Part shown: positions 1 to 6,168 of the stretch, piece by piece | How the letters are laid out: the number at the start of each line of letters is the position of its first letter | Position numbering within the stretch: position 1 is the first letter of the stretch | NCBI GenBank assembly: GCA_034434635.1 | Contig: DAOTYX010000100.1 | Coordinates: 1 to 12,317, forward strand | Reading direction: 5' to 3' | From: DAOTYX01 sp034434635 | GTDB taxonomy: Bacteria > Chloroflexota > Anaerolineae > B4-G1 > DUEL01 | DNA length: 12,317 nucleotides | Program-made: the position numbers and the translations under genes | Notes under the pieces: model-generated | Databases searched by the model: none | What the model saw: only the letters and a program-made list of their open reading frames with translations | Told to the model about the DNA's origin: nothing

Positions 1-543
1 AAAGTGCTCATCGAAGCGTTCTTTCAGCTCGCGCTGCCACTGGTCTTTCAGGTGGCCGGGGACCACGATCAGGATGCGTCGCACCAGGCCGCGCAGCTTC
101 ATCTCCTTGATGACCAGCCCGGCCATGACCGTCTTGCCGGCGCCGGGGTCGTCGGCGATGAGAAAGCGCACCCGTGGCTGGTGGAGGATGTAGCCATAGA
201 CGGCTTCGATCTGGTGGGGCAGCGGGTCCACTTTGGAGATGTTCATCGCCAGCAGGGGATCGTAGAGCGAAGCGTAGCGGTAGCGGCGGGCTTCGAGCGC
301 CAGAAAGACGTCACGCGGTGCAGCGCTGAATTCCTGCTGCAACCGAAGCGGGTGCAATTGCGCAGCCTCTTGCACCGGCAAGACCTGGTCAATGTGAGTC
401 TGGCTGTGGAGCAGCGCCCCCACCAGGCGCACATAGTCATCGCCCAGCGGCTCGACCAGGTCCACCTTGAGCGGTTCGGGCCAGCGCCGGGCTTCAACCA
501 CATCGCCGGGCTGGAGAAGGAGAGATGGGTTGGATATGGTCAT
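1..543 (-). CDS. SNF2-type DEAD/DEAH-box helicase, N-terminal part (runs off the window)
   Basis: The reading frame is open from an ATG at 543 to the left edge, giving the first 181 residues with no stop. Residues 109-118 (PHQIEAVYGY) form a Q-motif-like element and residues 130-138 (ADDPGAGKT) are Walker A, with K137 and T138 as the ATP-binding residues. This is followed by an IKEMKLRG helix and a VVPGHLKDQWQREL segment (motif Ia). This layout, including the double-Asp ADDPGAGKT variant, is typical of large (about 1000 aa) SNF2-like helicases found in DISARM-type defence loci and other restriction-linked loci. GGAAGG lies 5 bases before the ATG. The first 100 residues are a family-specific N-terminal region. 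The gene follows a truncated Phd antitoxin in the same direction, so it may use that promoter at 756-784. The exact system cannot be told without the downstream genes. Confidence 0.85.
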   Translation of the reverse strand, partial: MTISNPSLLLQPGDVVEARRWPEPLKVDLVEPLGDDYVRLVGALLHSQTHIDQVLPVQEAAQLHPLRLQQEFSAAPRDVFLALEARRYRYASLYDPLLAMNISKVDPLPHQIEAVYGYILHQPRVRFLIADDPGAGKTVMAGLVIKEMKLRGLVRRILIVVPGHLKDQWQRELKERFDEHF

Positions 544-559
544 ACGCACCTTCCAGATC

Positions 560-615
560 GTAGCACAGTAGTAGCACAGTAGCACAGGATTAATCCTGTG
601 CTACTACTGTGCTAC
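560..615. repeat. Palindromic array of GTAGCACAG units
   Basis: Five copies of the 9-mer GTAGCACAG lie here: three direct (from 560, 571 and 579) and two inverted (596-604 and 607-615). The centre, 578-605, is a perfect 28-bp palindrome around ATTAAT. It fills the gap between the truncated Phd antitoxin and the helicase start, and the antitoxin stop codon TAG (612-614) is part of the repeat. The 12-mer ATCCTGTGCTAC (593-604) occurs again at 4600-4611. The structure would fold into a hairpin in DNA or RNA. It has no T-tract, so I do not call it a terminator. Confidence 0.8.
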
Positions 616-716
616 TTGCCGTGCTGGGTGATCGGGCAGCGGATGCGGCGCTCTTTGACCACGCGCACCACTTCTGAGGCACGCGCCTTGAGTTCGCAGA
701 TACCGATCTCCCCCAT
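612..716 (-). pseudogene. Truncated Phd/YefM-family antitoxin (34 codons)
   Basis: The frame begins MGEIGICELKARASEVVRVV and ends ITQHGK-stop. The first part is the usual opening of Phd/YefM antitoxins (an IGIRELKARASEIV-like helix), and ITQHGK normally leads into a PVAVLVP-type beta strand. The frame stops exactly there because the TAG belongs to the GTAGCACAG repeat that starts at 615. About 45-50 C-terminal residues, including the toxin-binding part, are missing, and no toxin gene follows. AAAGGG lies 8 bases before the ATG, and a near-consensus promoter stands upstream (756-784), so the short peptide could still be made. It might retain part of the DNA-binding domain. The gene is too short for standard gene callers. 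Confidence 0.75.
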
Positions 717-755
717 GGACAATCCCTTTCAGATATGGGCACTTGTGCCACCACT

Positions 756-784
756 ATTATATCCCATTGCGGGGGCATGGGCAA
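756..784 (-). promoter_or_regulatory. Sigma70-type promoter of the truncated Phd gene
   Basis: On the minus strand the -35 TTGCCC (784-779) and a perfect -10 TATAAT (761-756) are separated by 17 bases. The expected start of transcription is near 749, about 33 bases before the ATG at 716. The promoter may also serve the helicase gene, since only the repeat array lies between. Confidence 0.75.
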
Positions 785-920
785 AGAGGCACGGTCGGAG
801 ACCGATGACAGCGTGGGTCACAGAGCGACATCGAAAACGGCTGCGGACTTGAAATAATCCATGCCGTGCTGTCAGGAGGTAACAGCGCGGCGCACCAGCG
901 CACGGTTTCTTCGGCGAGGG

Positions 921-1041
921 GTAACTGCCTACCCCTACCCTCCCGCAGGTTAGAAAGTGGCGGGCAAGAAGGCGATCAGCTCATTGCGGCGCACTCCGGT
1001 GCGGAGATTGCGCCCGAACCTGCGGGAGGGTAGGCAGTTAC
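921..1041. repeat. Inverted repeat with 25-bp arms in the 785-1075 intergenic region
   Basis: GTAACTGCCTACCC...TCCCGCAGGTT at 921-951 is repeated inverted at 1017-1041. The right arm is 25 bases; the left arm matches it perfectly except for 6 extra bases (a duplicated CCTACC-like unit). The 65-base loop holds a small hairpin (CTCCG/CGGAG around 994-1006). No gene was seen in 785-1075. The arrangement suggests a small non-autonomous or REP-like element. The arms contain GGTAGG/GTAG-type sequence, like the hairpin at 4081-4134. There is no T-tract to argue for an intrinsic terminator of the downstream-facing gene. Confidence 0.7.
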
Positions 1042-1075
1042 GGCAAGGGACGGAAAGGGAACCCCGGCGGACTTC

Positions 1076-2497
1076 TCAATAAACGATTTCCACGACGTAA
1101 TGGTCGTCGTGCTCTGCGATGCAGTCGTCACAATAGTACAGGTCTTGCGCCTGCTCGTCGGAGCAGGTGATACACTGCCAGCGAGCGATGGTTTCCTCGC
1201 CGTTCTCCTTGCATTCGACGCAGTAATGGTAACGGGGTTTGTTGCGGGCGGTTTCGCGCGGATATTTCACGCCCTTCTCGGCCGGGTGGATGGCTTCCAG
1301 CGTCAGGGTGTGCTCGATCCAGTCGCCAAAGTCAAAGACATATTTCAGACTCTCGCCTTCCTTCAGGCCGATGGCGGCAATTTGCACATCGGCACCATCG
1401 CCTTCCCCAAAGGGGTCCACCGTTCCCAGGTCCACCTCGCGATAGCGCGTCTTTGCCCCCTGGCGCGGGACGAGTTTCCAGAAACCGGCCAGGTGGTCAG
1501 ACTCGTGGCTGAACGCATATACCAGGAGGGCATTCAGGTCGGCGAGGGTTTGTTCGCCCAGGATTTCCACCCGGCGCCAGATGTGCGGATTGTACTTGAA
1601 AGCGGCTTTGAAGCGATAGACGAGTTGCTTTTGCTCTTTGGTCACGGGTTGCTGGCGGCGAGACAACCGCTGGCCGGTTTGTTCTTGGAGGAGGTGTCTA
1701 AAGAGGGGAAGTCTCCCATCGGCGTACATAATCTCGTGCTCATCGAAGTAGAAGCGGTTGTCTTGTCCCAGGACGATTTGCCAGTGATGCGGGGGACAAC
1801 CCTCTTTTTCCGGCAGGTGGGCATAGGCAGTGGGGAGCGCTTCGTGGACCCAAACCCTCTCGCTGTGTGCGCTTTCCAGGATGGCGTAGAGCAAATCGGC
1901 CAGCAGGCGGTCGCGCGCCTGGATGAGGGCGGGATCGCGTCTTTTGTGCGGCTCGACCTGCAGTTGGAGCAGGCCGTTCTGCCAGTCCAGCACGGTGACC
2001 AGCAGGTCATCGCGGCGGGTGACGTTTTGGGGGCGCAGCCAGGCGCTCAGGTCGGCGAGGAGAATGGGCTCCTCATACGTTCCCAGCGGGGTACCAATCT
2101 TTTTGGAGAGGGATCGGCGCGGCGCCGGGATGGCCTGACCCTTTGCATCCACAAACTGCACCTTTTGCAGGTCGAAGTGCTGGGGCAGATAAGAAGCAAA
2201 CCACTCCATTTCGATCTGGCCTGTTTCGGCGGTACGGCGGCCAAACGGCAGGCGGAAGCGCGCCCCCTGCATGGCCAGGCGGGTGGGGAGCAGGGTTTGC
2301 GGGTCGAGGAAGACAAACGGCAGGGAGAGCATCGAGCGCAGGTTGTTCCGCACGATCTGCTTTGGGTTTTTGGCGGCGGAGGGTTTGCGCGCCAACACCT
2401 GCTGAGTCAGGTCTTTCAGGGAAATGGGGCCGCTGAGGGAAGCGGCCAGTTCTTTCAGAACAGTTTGGTAGGTTGGGCCAGAAGAGGGACCAGGCAT
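1076..2497 (-). CDS. HTH / pRiA4b ORF-3-like protein with C-terminal ZZ-like zinc finger
   Basis: 473 residues. Residues 9-60 look like a winged-helix of the HARE-HTH type (LKELAASLSGPISLKDL...). Residues 60-285 are not recognised. Residues 291-415 match the plasmid pRiA4b ORF-3-like (IS1096 TnpR-associated) domain, with a FKAAFKYNPHIWRRVEI strand and the hallmark VFDFGDWIEHTLTLE near 388-401. The C-terminus carries C426-x2-C429-x12-C442-x2-C445-x10-C456-x2-C459-x3-H463-x2-H466, with YYCDDC before the histidines. This is an eight-ligand pattern like a cross-brace ZZ-type zinc finger. I chose the ATG at 2497 because AAAGGAG sits 7 bases ahead; the same frame continues upstream to 2617, but that part overlaps the preceding gene and is Pro/Arg-rich. 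The gene begins 17 bases after the AbiE-like remnant. Biochemical role unknown. Confidence 0.85.
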   Translation of the reverse strand: MPGPSSGPTYQTVLKELAASLSGPISLKDLTQQVLARKPSAAKNPKQIVRNNLRSMLSLPFVFLDPQTLLPTRLAMQGARFRLPFGRRTAETGQIEMEWFASYLPQHFDLQKVQFVDAKGQAIPAPRRSLSKKIGTPLGTYEEPILLADLSAWLRPQNVTRRDDLLVTVLDWQNGLLQLQVEPHKRRDPALIQARDRLLADLLYAILESAHSERVWVHEALPTAYAHLPEKEGCPPHHWQIVLGQDNRFYFDEHEIMYADGRLPLFRHLLQEQTGQRLSRRQQPVTKEQKQLVYRFKAAFKYNPHIWRRVEILGEQTLADLNALLVYAFSHESDHLAGFWKLVPRQGAKTRYREVDLGTVDPFGEGDGADVQIAAIGLKEGESLKYVFDFGDWIEHTLTLEAIHPAEKGVKYPRETARNKPRYHYCVECKENGEETIARWQCITCSDEQAQDLYYCDDCIAEHDDHYVVEIVY

Positions 2498-2514
2498 GGG
2501 CAAACTCCTTTCGT

Positions 2515-2771
2515 TCAGGTCAGGGCGCGCAGCATGTTTTCCCGCGTGAGCAGGTCGGGAGCGGCGCCCGGGGCCAGGAGGGGGCGCACATCGTCCACCA
2601 CCCGCCTCGCGGCGCACGTTAGATTGACCGGATAGGCTTTCATAGCGTTTCGTACTCCTACCCAGCGAGAGAGCTGACGGCGCACGTCGGTCGGGTTGAC
2701 CGACCCAGCCAGGAGCAGTCCCGTCTCCAAGAGTGGCTCATCGGTGACGGTCTCGAGCAGGTGCTCGAATT

Positions 2772-2775
<4 letters not shown>
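2515..2775 (-). pseudogene. AbiEi-like antitoxin start joined to an unrelated tail (type IV TA remnant)
   Basis: 86 residues. Residues 1-40 (MKFEHLLETVTDEPLLETGL, then LLAGSVNPTDVRRQLSRWV) closely resemble the N-terminal helix-turn-helix of AbiEi-family antitoxins. In that family RQLSRWV is normally followed by a GRLYQLRRGLYAL-type wing and about 150 more residues. Here it switches to GVRNAMKAYPVNLT..., then VVDDVRPLLAP...DLLTRENMLRAL. That ending looks to me like the C-terminus of some AbiEii nucleotidyltransferase toxins, which would make this the scar of an in-frame deletion spanning an abiEi-abiEii pair. The second half is a judgement from memory and could be wrong. An internal ATG at 2640-2642 has AGGAG 11 bases ahead. 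The ATG at 2775 overlaps the PIN stop by 4 bp. Confidence 0.55.
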
Positions 2776-3265
<490 letters not shown>

Positions 3266-3269
<4 letters not shown>

Positions 3270-3550
3270 GCGCGCCGGGCCTCTTCAATGAGCGCGGCCG
3301 CCTCGTCCTCGCTGAGGGCGGCGCGGGCGCTGACCTCCCCGGCGATAGCGCGCAGTTCTGCCAGCCACGCCTGCCGCTCCGCCCGTTCGGCGCGCCAGGC
3401 GCGGTAGGCCTCGAACTCCTCGTAGGGGATGAGGACGGCCTGGGGCGTATCGTAACTCTGGACAATCACCGGCTCCCCCTTCAGCCGCACGCGGTCGAGC
3501 ACCTGACGCACCCGGCGGCGCAGGTCGGTGGATTGAATGGTCTGGGCCAT
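3266..3550 (-). CDS. Phd/YefM-type antitoxin of the PIN pair
   Basis: 94 residues. MAQTIQSTDLRRRVRQVLDR is a typical Phd/YefM DNA-binding start, followed by the GEPVIVQSYDTPQAVLIPYE strand pair (residues 25-44). In contrast to the broken copy at 612-716, this signature strand is complete. Residues 45-94 are a charged helix rich in Glu, Arg and Ala, the likely toxin-binding arm. AAGGAG lies 7 bases before the ATG at 3550. The stop overlaps the PIN start. The protein is expected to neutralise the PIN ribonuclease and to repress its own promoter through the palindrome at 3567-3592. Confidence 0.9.
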
Positions 3551-3566
3551 GACAGGCTCCTTTTTC

Positions 3567-3592
3567 GCACAACTTGTACAACTATGTTGTGC
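3567..3592. promoter_or_regulatory. Probable operator of the Phd/PIN pair
   Basis: GCACAAC (3567-3573) and GTTGTGC (3586-3592) form an inverted repeat, and an 8-bp palindrome TTGTACAA (3574-3581) lies between them. The site starts just after the -10 box and covers the predicted transcription start, the usual position for autorepression by a Phd-type antitoxin. A further palindrome, TCCGCGGA (3608-3615), sits between -10 and -35 and could be a second site. Confidence 0.7.
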
Positions 3593-3594
3593 TT

Positions 3595-3623
3595 GTTATA
3601 CCACAAATCCGCGGAATCCGCAA
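3595..3623 (-). promoter_or_regulatory. Promoter of the Phd/PIN pair
   Basis: Minus-strand TTGCGG (3623-3618), 17 bases, then TATAAC (3600-3595). The predicted start near 3588 lies inside the operator palindrome, leaving a leader of about 38 bases with the AAGGAG ribosome site. Confidence 0.75.
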
Positions 3624-3649
3624 TGTGCGCATCTCGCCCCGCTTGATTG

Positions 3650-3715
3650 GGGGAATAGATGTTCCCGGTCGTCGGCCCGGCGTTGGGGGTTGGATTGGAT
3701 AGAGACGCAAATTCG
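3650..3715 (-). pseudogene. C-terminal scrap of a second REP-associated transposase
   Basis: The minus-strand reading RICVSIQSNPQRRADDREHL parallels RIRAYIQSNPQRWAEDQENP at the C-terminus of the transposase at 3792-4436. At DNA level the 17-mer TGGGGGTTGGATTGGAT is identical at 3684-3700 and 3841-3857. Nothing of the HUH or tyrosine motifs is present, so this is only the 3' end of a related gene. What lies upstream (3716-3791) is Pro/Arg-rich in this frame and is not recognised. Confidence 0.6.
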
Positions 3716-3791
3716 GGTGGACGCAGCGGCGCGCCGCGCCTCTGGCTGGACGGTTTGTAGATCGGAAGGGACGGGTGGGTCAGGCATTGGT

Positions 3792-4436
3792 TCACCTCTT
3801 TGTATTTCGGAGCGGATTCTCCTGATCCTCAGCCCAGCGCTGGGGGTTGGATTGGATGTAGGCGCGGATGCGCGCCAGGGCGTCGTCGGTGCGGATGATG
3901 TGTTCGTAATAATTGCGTTGCCAGACAGTGTAAATCGTGGTGTTTTGACGAAACCATTTGGTCACGCCGATTTTGAATCCCCGTACCACCGAACCGATGG
4001 TTTTGGACGTGCCGTGCGGCTGCGGGGCGGCGTCGGATGAAACACCCAAAGGTTGGGACGATATGGGCGGAACGTTGGATGGTAGGGGCGGGGACGGTAG
4101 GGGCGAAAAATCTTTCGCCCCTACCGTCCCCGCCATTGTCCCCGCCGTCGTCCCCATTGGCGGCGTTTCCACGATCCACAAAATCCCGTGGACGTGATTG
4201 GGCATGATGATGAACGCGTCCAATTCCACGTGGGGAAAATGGGAAGGGATGTCCAACCAACATTGTTGGGCCACGCGGCCGGCGTCGTTCAACCGCATTT
4301 CCCCGTCCGCGATGTCGCCGAACATCGGCGTCCGCTCGTGGGTGACGACGGTGACGAAATAGGCGCCGGGTTGGGTGTAATCGTACCCCGGCAGGCGGAT
4401 GGACCGCCGATGGTGGCGTTGCGGGTCATAGGGCAT
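3792..4436 (-). CDS. REP-associated tyrosine transposase (RAYT, TnpA_REP / Y1 family)
   Basis: 214 residues. Single-strand DNA transposase-like HUH nuclease of the IS200-like/Y1 superfamily. Visible: the entry PGYDYTQPGAYFVTVVTHER (residues 16-35), the HUH motif in IIMPNHVHGIL (H81, H83), and the tyrosine helix WQRNYYEHIIR (Y176 or Y177). Such proteins act on REP hairpins that usually have GTAG near their foot. Residues about 90-145 between HUH and tyrosine are a low-complexity insert rich in Pro, Gly and Ser, part of which is encoded by a perfect hairpin (4087-4134). The ATG at 4436 is chosen because GGAGGAGAT ends 4-6 bases before it; upstream codons in frame belong to the TPR fragment region. 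All key residues are present, so it may be active. Confidence 0.9.
   Translation of the reverse strand: MPYDPQRHHRRSIRLPGYDYTQPGAYFVTVVTHERTPMFGDIADGEMRLNDAGRVAQQCWLDIPSHFPHVELDAFIIMPNHVHGILWIVETPPMGTTAGTMAGTVGAKDFSPLPSPPLPSNVPPISSQPLGVSSDAAPQPHGTSKTIGSVVRGFKIGVTKWFRQNTTIYTVWQRNYYEHIIRTDDALARIRAYIQSNPQRWAEDQENPLRNTKR
4081..4134. repeat. Perfect 22-bp hairpin inside the transposase gene
   Basis: Arms 4087-4108 and 4113-4134 match at all 22 positions with the 4-base loop AATC. The core is GTAGGGGCGAAA / TTTCGCCCCTAC. The unit GGTAGGGGCG appears twice, at 4081-4090 and 4096-4105. It keeps the transposase frame open and encodes the low-complexity insert around GAKDFSPLPSPPLPS. It has the form expected of a REP element with GTAG at the foot, and I recall closely similar hairpins as dispersed repeats in other bacterial genomes. 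Confidence 0.9.
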
Positions 4437-4459
4437 GGGAATCTCCTCCAAACCACCAC

Positions 4460-4597
4460 TTACGACGTCCCCAGCGCCCGCTCGATCTCCGCCAGGGTTG
4501 CCTGCGCCTCGGGCAAATCTTTGTGACGCAGGCGCGTGAAAATCTCCACGGCGCGGCGGGCGAGGGCGAGCGCCTCTTGCAGGCGCGCGGCTCGGCT
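4460..4597 (-). pseudogene. C-terminal fragment of a TPR protein
   Basis: 45 codons followed by TAA (4460-4462). The reading begins SRAARLQEALALARRAVEIF and ends EIERALGTS. The ALALARRAVEIFTRL stretch is a typical tetratricopeptide helix, and the ending resembles the C-terminus of Chloroflexota and cyanobacterial TPR proteins. The frame is closed upstream by TGA at 4598-4600, immediately at the repeat 12-mer ATCCTGTGCTAC (4600-4611), so the gene was cut there. It is too short for a standard call and has no start. Confidence 0.6.
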
Positions 4598-4599
4598 TC

Positions 4600-4611
4600 A
4601 TCCTGTGCTAC
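4600..4611. repeat. Second copy of the ATCCTGTGCTAC repeat
   Basis: Identical to 593-604 in the palindromic array that truncates the Phd gene. Here it separates a TPR fragment on the minus strand from a beta-helix fragment on the plus strand. Confidence 0.7.
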
Positions 4612-4823
4612 AGAGGTACGTTCGACTCCGGCGCCGGCAATCTGAACGCCGCCCCCGCTTTGTAGACGCCGTGAACGACAGCCTGGGCCTGCGCGCAGGT
4701 TCTCCGGCCATTGACGTCGGCGATAACGACGCCGTGCCGGGCGGCGTCACCACTGGCTGGACGGCAACCCGTGGATTGCGGATGACAACAGCGATGGGGT
4801 AGAAACCGTGGGCGCGGCGCGCG
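4601..4823 (+). pseudogene. Frameshifted fragment of a beta-helix/choice-of-anchor surface protein
   Basis: Three plus-strand frames together read as one familiar ending: GTFDSGAGNLNAAPA (frame of 4621), then FVDAVNDSLGLRAGSPAIDV and GDNDAVPGGVTT (frame of 4659), then LDGNPWIADDNSDGVETVGA (frame of 4757). NLNAxPxFVDA, LRAGSPAIDxGD and LDGNPRIAD are the signature of right-handed beta-helix/choice-of-anchor (polymorphic outer-surface) proteins. At least two frameshifts (about 4657-4661 and 4753-4757) break it, and the usual GAYE ending is lost. It is the only plus-strand gene remnant recognised here. The first break lies next to the repeat at 4600-4611. Confidence 0.75.
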
Positions 4824-4876
4824 CCAACCGCCGGGCAGCGCGAGCGCAGAGGTCTGGCTATCCTCACCAGGAGCGC

Positions 4877-5320
4877 CTATGGCTCGCCCAGCACCTGGAT
4901 CACGACCTGGCGCGCCAGCGGACCGTCATACTCGGCGAAGTAGACCCGCTGGCGTCCCCCTTTCACCAGGGAGCCGCCAGCGATGGGGAAGGTGGCAAAG
5001 TAGCCGCTGAGGACGCTCTTCAGGTGCGCCCCGGCGTTGAACCCCAACCGTCCGTCGAAGTCCAGGTAGCGGTTGTGGTAGTAGCCATACTCCTGCGGAT
5101 GGTCGGGCGCCAACCGCTCCAGATGGTCGAGGATGTCCTGTTCCAGGCACTCCAGCCCCTCTGTGACCAGGATGCCCGCCGAGGTGTGGCGGGTCAGGAC
5201 GTTGACCAGGCCATCCCGCACGCCGCTCTCTGCCACGACCTGTTCCACCTGTGGGGTGATGTCCACCAGTTCCCGCTCCACGCGCGACTGTACGGTGATC
5301 TCCACCAGCCTGATGATCAT
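4877..5320 (-). CDS. yjbQ: YjbQ family protein (UPF0047, secondary thiamine-phosphate synthase)
   Basis: 147 residues, the usual family length. Conserved features: NVLTRHTSAGILVTE (H45, T46), the Asn/His stretch YYHNRYLDFDGRLGF, NAGAHLKSVLSGY (H99), and the closing QRVYFAEYDGPLARQVVIQV. Family members are small trimeric proteins; weak thiamine-phosphate synthase activity has been reported for YjbQ but the physiological role is unsettled. The ATG at 5320 overlaps the amidohydrolase stop by 4 bp (ATGA), with GGGAGGTG upstream, so the two are translationally coupled. It is the last gene of the sugar operon and ends with TAG at 4877. No clear terminator was seen after it. Confidence 0.92.
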   Translation of the reverse strand: MIIRLVEITVQSRVERELVDITPQVEQVVAESGVRDGLVNVLTRHTSAGILVTEGLECLEQDILDHLERLAPDHPQEYGYYHNRYLDFDGRLGFNAGAHLKSVLSGYFATFPIAGGSLVKGGRQRVYFAEYDGPLARQVVIQVLGEP

Positions 5321-6168
5321 CCCGACACCTCCCCCAGCACCCGCAGCCCGTTGTCGTGGAAGAGCAGGCGCAGCGTCGGCTCGCTCAGGCCCGCCCGACG
5401 CACGGCGCGGGCCATGTTCTTGATCTCCACGCGCGGGTAGTTCGAGCCGAAGACCACCTGGTGGCGCAGGCTGCGCTCGATCAGCGTCAGGGAAAGCCGA
5501 TGGACGAACAGGTCGGCGATGAAGTCGTCGGGGTTGTCGAAGTACAGGGCAGCGGTGTCCACGAACAGGTTGGGGTACTTCAGGGCCAGAGCGGCCAGTT
5601 CCAGCGACCAGGGCCAGGCGAAATGGGCGGCCACCACGCGCAGGTCGGGGAAGTCCGCCAGCACCGGCTCCAGCCGCGCCGGGTGTCCCCAGGCCAGCCG
5701 CGCCCGCGGCTCCCAACTCATCCCGGTGTGCATAACCACCGGGACGCCCAGCCGGCAGGCGCGCTCGTACAGCGGGTAGGCTCGCGGGTCGTCTGGGTAG
5801 AACTCCTGCGTCGGCGGGGAGAGTTTCAGGCCGCGTAGCCCCAGGTCCGCCACGGCACGCTCCAGACGGTCGGCGGCGTCCGTGGCCAGAGGGTCCACGC
5901 TGGCGAAGCCCACCAGCCGTCGTGGGGCCAGCGCCACCAGTTCGGCCACCTGCTCATTGGTGTAGACCGGCAGGCCTCGCGTGCGCGTCGCCTCGATGGG
6001 CAGGAGCACCGTCCGCTCCAGGCCGGAGACGTCCAGTTCCAGCAGGAGGGTCTCCAGCGGCTGAAACCGGTTGCCGATGGAGAAGACCTGGCGCGCCGCC
6101 CGTTCCAGTTCGGGATGGCGGGCGACCATCTCCTCGACCAGGACCGGGTGGCAGTGAAAGTCCATCAT
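5317..6168 (-). CDS. Amidohydrolase-2 (ACMSD-like) family protein, metal Asp replaced by Asn
   Basis: 283 residues, TIM-barrel amidohydrolase. HxH at H5/H7 (MDFHCHP), FASVDP (88-93), GLKLSP with K115, VVMHTGM with H147 and VVAAHFAWPW with H182 match the family. The last motif, normally GSDYP with the catalytic/metal-binding Asp, reads FGSNYPR here (N243). The loss of this Asp suggests altered metal use, a lactonase-like rather than amidase-like role, or loss of activity. AAGGAG lies 8 bases before the ATG at 6168, which overlaps the kinase stop by 4 bp; a second ATG follows directly at 6165. The start 5' of this in the same frame runs into the kinase gene and was not used. Substrate unknown; a sugar lactone is a guess from the neighbours. 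Confidence 0.9.
   Translation of the reverse strand: MMDFHCHPVLVEEMVARHPELERAARQVFSIGNRFQPLETLLLELDVSGLERTVLLPIEATRTRGLPVYTNEQVAELVALAPRRLVGFASVDPLATDAADRLERAVADLGLRGLKLSPPTQEFYPDDPRAYPLYERACRLGVPVVMHTGMSWEPRARLAWGHPARLEPVLADFPDLRVVAAHFAWPWSLELAALALKYPNLFVDTAALYFDNPDDFIADLFVHRLSLTLIERSLRHQVVFGSNYPRVEIKNMARAVRRAGLSEPTLRLLFHDNGLRVLGEVSG

Noticed and set aside
560..615. CRISPR array
   Set aside because: Repeat units are 9 bases, overlapping and inverted, with no spacers of regular length.
2498..2617. N-terminal extension of the zinc-finger protein to 2617
   Set aside because: It is an out-of-frame reading of the AbiEi-like gene tail; the AAAGGAG site fits the ATG at 2497.
1100..2635. A 511-codon open frame on the plus strand
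   Set aside because: It lies exactly antisense to the zinc-finger/pRiA4b gene, which has clear domains and a ribosome site. High GC makes long antisense frames common.
4437..4601. N-terminal extension of the transposase to 4601
   Set aside because: The extension is Arg/Pro/Gly rich and is a shifted reading of the TPR fragment; the ribosome site fits the ATG at 4436.
4826..4876. Operon terminator after yjbQ
   Set aside because: GC-rich short palindromes are present but none has a T-tract or a clear stem-loop.
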